Below, piece after piece: positions 58,311 through 64,000 of a stretch of 64,000 bases of DNA. The position numbers and the translations under genes are program-made. Under the pieces are notes generated by a model. That model was not told the origin of the DNA. It saw only the letters and a list, made by a program, of their open reading frames with translations, and ran no database searches. The DNA lies in assembly GCA_037501455.1 (NCBI GenBank), contig CM074858.1, positions 75,056,501 through 75,120,500 on the forward strand, written 5' to 3'. Each line of letters opens with the position of its first letter. Position 1 is the first letter of the stretch. Origin of the DNA: Lantana camara (Eukaryota > Streptophyta > Magnoliopsida > Lamiales > Verbenaceae).

Positions 58311-61300
58311 TTGAACAGGATGCCGCCGCGTAGACACCGTGAGAGATCTCCTGGACATCGTCGTCATCATGATCGATCTCCTACGCCTCCACCCCAACCA
58401 CAAGCACCACCGATGGATATGGGGAATTTTATGGAAGCAGTTTTCAGCTATGTCGAGCATAGAAGGGCTCAAGCTCCCCCACCACAACAAGCAGAACAAC
58501 CGGCGCCTCCACCAAATCATAATAATAATAGAGACCCTCATGGGGTGTTTCTGAGTTACAACCCCCGTCGGTTTTCTGGTTCTATTGACGATGCAGTCTC
58601 GGAGGGTTGGTTGATTAGATTGGAGAGGATATTTGGGGTCCGACAGTTTAGTACGCAAGAGAAGGCTCAATTTGCTATATTCCAACTCGATGGCGATGCG
58701 CATGAATGGTGGGAACGAACAAGGGAGAAGCTTGAAGTCGATGAAGAGGAAGTAACTTGGGAAGTTTTCAAGAGAGAATTCCGGGAATGTTTTGTACCGG
58801 AAGTGGTAAGGGAAAGGAAGGAGCAAGAATTCATGGAATTAAAGCAAGGGGCTCGTACGGTGACTCAATACCTCGCCGTATTCAATAGGCTTGGGAAATA
58901 TGCTCCTCATATCACCCGGGATGAGAAGAGGAAAGCAAGGAAATTCATGGCGGGATTGAGATAGGACTTGAGACAAGGGCAAGCGGGGCACAATTTCGAG
59001 TCATTTGCCGACACCGTGTAAAGGGCTTTGGTTCAAGAGGAGGAATTCAAGAAGAAGGATCCGATGTTTAGAGCTCCAATTGGAAGAGGTTCCGGATCAA
59101 ATTCGGGAAAGAGGCCGATGATTCAAGCTAGTCCACCTCCTAAGGGTCCGTTTAAGAAGCCTCGGTTTGGAGGACAAGGTTCTCAGGCCGCACCGACTCG
59201 ACCAAAGGCTCTACTTATGGCACCGGCACCTACAAATTCAAGCCCGGATGTGCCTCCATGTACTCATTGCGGGGGACCGACCCATACCTACAATAATTGT
59301 CGAAGAAGGTTGAATTTGTGCCTCATTTGTGGAAAAGGTGATCATATGGCGGAGACATGTCCCTACAAGAACCCAGGATTTCAGAAAGGAGTTCAGAGGC
59401 CAATGATTCAGGCTCGTGCTTACGCCCTCGAAGGTGAAAAGCAAGATGCAGAGATTGATCCCACAGCCGTGGTAGAAGGTACCCTATGCATACATAACAT
59501 GAACATTCATGCACTCTTTGATCCGGGTGCCACGCATTCCTTTATTTCTTGTGATATAGTTGCCACTCTGTGCTTGCCTGTTATCTGTCTTTCTTCTTGT
59601 TATTTGGTGAGTTCGCCACTTGGAGGGAGTCTTCAGACAGATCAGTTGGTTCGGGAGTGTTCAGTTTTGATTGAAGGGAAAGAGTATCCGGCTGATTTAA
59701 TTGTTATGCCTATGAAGAGGTATGGAGTTATCTTGGGTATGGACTGGTTGTCCAGGCATCGGGCCAATGTTGATTGTTTTGCGAAGAAGGTGATTTTGGG
59801 GAAAGAATTGGTGATTGGTAGTGGATCAAGAACGGTATCTCTCTTGTCTTATATGGAAGCTCACAAGTTGATGAGAGAAGGAGCAACGGGATTTATTGCT
59901 TACCTTCTTAATAGGCCGAAAGATCAAGTTAAGTTGGAGGATACCGCGGTTGTTAAGGATTTCTCCGATGTGTTTCCGGAGAATTTGAGTTCTCTACCAC
60001 TCGACCGTGAAATTGAGTTCGTTATTGACTTACATCCAGGATCCACACCGTATTCTAAGACTCCGTATCGGATGGCACCGGCCGAGTTGAAAGAGTTAAA
60101 GATTCAATTAGAGGAATTGCTCAAAGTTGGATATATTCGGCCAAGTTCGTCACCTTGGGGTGCTCCGGTTCTCTTTGTTAAGAAAAAGGATGGAACCTTA
60201 AGAATGTGTATAGATTACCGGGAGCTTAATCGGATGACTGTAAAGAATAAGTATCCTCTGCCCCATATTGAGGATTTATTCGACATGTTACAAGGTTCGG
60301 GGGTTTACTCAAAATTGGACTTGAGACAAGGATACTATCAATTGAAGATCCGGGAAGAGGACATTCCAAAGACGGGATTTAACACCCGGTATGGACACTA
60401 CGAGTTCGTAGTGATGCCTTTTGGATTGACTAATGCTCCGGCTGCTTTTATGGATATGATGCATCGAATTTTCCGGCCCTATTTGGATAAGTTTTTGGTA
60501 ATCTTCATCGATGACATCTTGGTTTATTCGAGAACTCCGGAGGATCATGCAAGGCATCTCAAAATTGTGTTGGAGACCTTAAGGGAACATCGGTTGTATG
60601 CTAAGTTTAGCAAATGCGAGTTCTGGATTGATCGGGTAGCATTTTTGGGTCATATTATTTCAAGGAAAGGTTTGGAGGTAGACCCTTCTAAGATTGAGAC
60701 GGTTATTCAATGGCAAAGCCCGAAAAATGCTTCAGAAGGAAGGAATTTCTTGGGTTTGGCAGGCTACTATCGGAGATTTGTACAGGATTTCTCAAAGATT
60801 GCGGCTCCTTTAACCCGATTGACTAAGAAAGCGGTTAAGTTTGAGTGGGACGAGGCATGTGAGGCTAGTTTCCAACTTTTAAAGGAAAAGTTGACCACCG
60901 CTCCTGTATTAGCACTTCCCGAAGGTACAGAAGGATATACAGTTTATACGGACGCCTCAAAGGAAGGTTTGGGATGTGTGTTGATGCAGAATGGAAGAGT
61001 AATCGCCTATGCCTCAAGGAAATTGAAAGAGCATGAACAGAACTACCCCACTCACGATTTGGAATTAGCGGCAGTGATCTTTGCTTTGGGTAGGTGGAGA
61101 CACTATCTTTATGGAATTTCGTTCGAGGTCTTCTCCGATCACAAGAGTCTCCAATACTTATTCTCGCAAAAGGAATTGAATAAGAGACAACGACGTTGGA
61201 TGGAACTTTTGGCGGATTATGAGTGTACAATCCGATACCATCCCGGCAAAGCCAATTTGGTCGCGGATGCGCTTAGTCGGAAAGCTAGCGTGTCCAATGT

Positions 61301-62843
61301 GAAAGTGGAAATTGGAGATGAGAATGAGTTGTTCAGACTGAGGGCTAGTGTTCGGAATATTACGGTTCAACCAGATCTTAAACAGAGATTATTTGATGCT
61401 TAGAGGATTGATCCCGAGGTTCAGAAATTAGCTGAGAATGCTCGAGCTGATTCAGAGTGTCCGTTTGGGTTTGATGATACGGGACTTCTAAGATTCAAGA
61501 ATAGAGTTGTTGTTCCGGAAGAGTTAAAAAGGATTATCCTTGAGGAAGCCCATCGGTCAGGTTATTCGATACATCCCGGAGGGAACAAAATGTATAAGGA
61601 TCTTAAACAATTCTATTGGTGGAATGGATTGAAACGGGATGTGATCGACTTCGTGAAGCATTGTATGACTTGTCAAGTGGTAAAGGCAGAACATCAAAAG
61701 CCATCGGGGCTACTTCGACCATTACCTATCCCGGAATGGAAATGGGAACAAATAGCTATGGAGTTTGTTTCGGGATTACCAAAAGTGAGAGGAGGTTTCG
61801 ATGGAATTTGGGTTATTGTGGACAGGTTGATGAAATCAGCTCATTTTCTTGCTATCAGAATGTCCGATAAAGTGAGTAAGTTGGCCAAAAGATACAATGA
61901 TGAGATTGTCAGGCTTCATGGTGTACCTGTTAGTATTGTCTCGGATCGGGATCCCAGATTTACTTCAAGGTTATGGCAAGAATTACAGAAGTGTTTGGAA
62001 ACAAGGCTTCAATTCAGCACAGCTTTCCATCCTCAGACCGACGGACAATCAGAAAGGTTGATTAAGTATCTAGAGGATTTGTTGAGAGCATGTGCATTGG
62101 ACTTTCAGAGTTCATGGAATGAACAGTTGCCGTTAATCGAGTTTGCTTACAACAATAGCTATCAAGCCTCGATTGAAATGGCCCCTTATGAAGCTCTTTA
62201 TGGACGTAAATGTTGATCACCGTTGTTCTTTGACTTGGAGGAATGGAATTGGACCAAGCAAGAAGGGATTAAAAGAGGGGAAAAGAAGGAAAAACCCTCT
62301 AAGGCTGTACAAGAGGCTATTGATAAGGTCCAGATAATTAGACAACGGATGAAGGCAGCTCAGGATCGACAAAAGAGTTATGCAGATCTTCGGAGAAAGA
62401 ATTTGGAGTTTGACATTGGAGATAAGGTTTTCTTAAAGGCTTCCCCACGAAAAGGGTTCTCAAGGATTGGACGAGGAGGAAAATTAAACCCTCGGTATAT
62501 GGGACCATATGAGATTTTGGATAAGATTGGGGATACGGCCTATCGACTGGACTTGCCTCCGAGTTTGACTGGAATTCATAACGTGTTTCATGTTTCACAG
62601 CTCCGAAAGTTTTATCGAGACGAGTCCGAGTTTCTACCAGTTGAAGAAGTGGAATTAGAATCGGATCTCACCTTCATTCAGAAGCCGATTAAGATTTTGG
62701 ATCAAAAATTTCAGGAACTTCGAAATCGGCGTATTCCACTAGTCAAGGTTCTTTGGAGAAATGATAAAACCGAAGAGGCTACGTGGGAGACGGAAGATAA
62801 GATGAAAAGGTTTCACCCCGAGTTATTTCCGAGCGAGCAGTGA
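58311..62843 (+). pseudogene. gag-pol: Tekay-like gag-pol with four in-frame stops
   Basis: One reading frame spans the region with no frameshift. The likely start is 58320 (MPPRRHRERSPGH), with an in-frame Met also at 58311. Stops fall at 58962-58964 (TAG), 59019-59021 (TAA), 61401-61403 (TAG) and 62214-62216 (TGA). Gag shows an Arg/His/Pro-rich leader and a retrotransposon gag domain (58600-58960), then two CCHC knuckles ([28 protein letters not shown]). Protease has FDPGATHSF (near 59517). RT has the FIDDILVYS box (near 60504). RNase H is at about 60840-61260. The integrase zinc region (about 61575-61690) and core ([20 protein letters not shown]) follow. A chromodomain lies near the C-terminus (62700-62843). 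Comparison with the minus-strand Tekay suggests the last two stops came from CAG and CGA codons. Confidence 0.93.
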
Positions 62844-62859
62844 ATCCGAGGACGGATTC

Positions 62860-62876
62860 TTTTAAGGGGGAGAGAT
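62860..62876 (+). promoter_or_regulatory. Polypurine tract of the right-hand Tekay-like element
   Basis: AAGGGGGAGAGA abuts the 3' LTR. The preceding GAATCCGAGGACGGATTCT is an imperfect inverted repeat shared with the LARD internal domain. Confidence 0.85.
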
Positions 62877-64000
62877 TGTAACGCCCCGATTTCTCGGACG
62901 TAAAGGTACGACGTATGTGTTTATCAATTTGCGCAAATTAATTGTTTTTACGTGTTTTATATTTAATTTTATTATAATTGTTATTATTTTACTGTATTAT
63001 ATTATACTATTTTATTTTAATATTATAAATTTTGAATATATATATTTCGTATTATATATATATATATGTTTAATTATATTATTATTAATTTAATGATTAT
63101 GCTAATTATATGTTATGTTAATTAATCATGTTTTAATTAATTAATTATGCATATATATATTTATACGTTGAATAATATATTTATGCATGAATATCATAAT
63201 TATGCATGGGAATTATTTATGCATGGATTTTATTTCATTTTGCATGGGAATTAATATATTATGCATGAATTGCATGGAATTTCATAATTTATGCATGAAT
63301 TGCATGAATGAGTTTGTTCGTTTATTTTGTGTTTCGTTCTTATATGATATGATATTGAATTGCCACGATTTTGTAATATGTCGTACATATATGTGTTATG
63401 AACATGATTTTATGCTCAATTTATGTTTTCGAATTCATTTGATATGTTAACGGATTTAATTTGTTTCGAGGAACCAAATCGGGGGCTAACGAGCACTTAG
63501 CGTACCCTTGGTTCCGAATTTAATATCTTGAGCTCGGGAACTCGGATTCGAGTTCCGTCAACTCCGCTGAACTCGTAACGAAAATTCGAGTTTAGTAAAC
63601 TTAGCCTTACAATTTTCCTAAGTCATTGAAACTCCGAAATCCAACCGAAAGACGAAACGGCATTCAATTTGACCTTGTTGTACAAAATCAGCCATATCTT
63701 GCCCAAACCATAACCAAATTAACCATGGTTTGATTCTTTGAAACCCTAACTCAACCATCTATCATGAAATATCAAGCCTTGACCGAGATTATCCTCACAC
63801 AATCCCCAAAACTCAGCCAAAGCTACTGTTCTTCATTCCAGTCCCCGTAACCCTTCCATCCTTGGAGATTTTGGAGCTCAAACCTCATCCAAACTTCATC
63901 CATTCATCAAGTTAAGTTAAGGGTTGTATTATATGATTAATTCTGATCATTTCCACCCTTTCATTCATGAATTTGAGCATGGTTTCATCATTTCTGGGCG
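62877..64000 (+). repeat. 3' LTR of the right-hand Tekay-like element (truncated by window end)
   Basis: The first 1124 bp of a LTR homologous to 54327-55450. It contains the same (TA)n run and TGCATG-rich stretch. Confidence 0.93.

Larger units (their letters stand above)
54327..64000 (+). mobile_element. Second Tekay-like chromovirus, plus strand (3' end outside window)
   Basis: A 3779 bp 5' LTR, tRNA-iMet primer site, gag-pol with chromodomain, and polypurine tract are visible, plus the first 1124 bp of the 3' LTR. The five bases before it are CCCGC; the right duplication is not visible. The overlapping LTR parts differ at about 16 positions by eye (about 1.4%). Confidence 0.93.

Overview
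The window is plant nuclear heterochromatin made almost entirely of LTR retrotransposons; I see no host protein-coding gene and no rRNA or tRNA gene. The lineages present (Ty3/gypsy Tat, Athila and Tekay-type chromoviruses, with tRNA-iMet and tRNA-Asp primer sites) point to a flowering plant, probably a eudicot. The species cannot be read from the sequence.

Layout. The backbone is a tandem pair of Tat-lineage elements sharing one LTR. Copy A enters already inside pol (1-2024), continues through a 3' spacer and a large antisense gene, and ends in the LTR at 41423-42607. That LTR is also the 5' LTR of copy B (internal 42608-51428, 3' LTR 51429-52604). Copy A's antisense gene is split by two insertions. 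The first is a minus-strand Tekay-like chromovirus (4229-24183, TSD GCAGC), itself split inside its RT/RNase H region by a young Athila element (8903-18858, TSD CAAAC) with an intact 1850-codon gag-pol. The second is a non-autonomous chromovirus derivative (LARD) as a tandem LTR-internal-LTR-internal-LTR array (25114-40536, TSD ATAAC). To the right of the Tat pair lie the leader and LTR edge of an older minus-strand element (52605-54326), then a second Tekay-like chromovirus on the plus strand (54327 to beyond the window end) whose gag-pol carries four in-frame stops.

Order of events, from nesting and LTR divergence counted by eye: old remnant, then the Tat pair, then Tekay, LARD and the right-hand Tekay, and last Athila (about 3 differences in 1490 bp of LTR). 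Only the Athila polyprotein is intact. The minus-strand Tekay gag-pol is open apart from the Athila insertion.

The most interesting signals are non-coding. The families carry clusters of short inverted repeats in LTRs or terminal regions, some with compensatory changes between copies. These include four 28-29 bp spaced hairpins with CGGGG loops in the LARD internal domain, GTGRTTG/CAAYCAC stems in its LTR minisatellite, GACAC-GGGG-GTGTC hairpins in the right-hand Tekay LTR, GGGAACGGCCGTTCCC palindromes in the other Tekay LTR, and a GATCGATC array in the Tat LTR. A further small hairpin is shared at one position by three chromovirus LTR families. The Tat antisense gene (PF04195-like domain plus coiled coil) with its own minus-strand TATA boxes is the other notable system.
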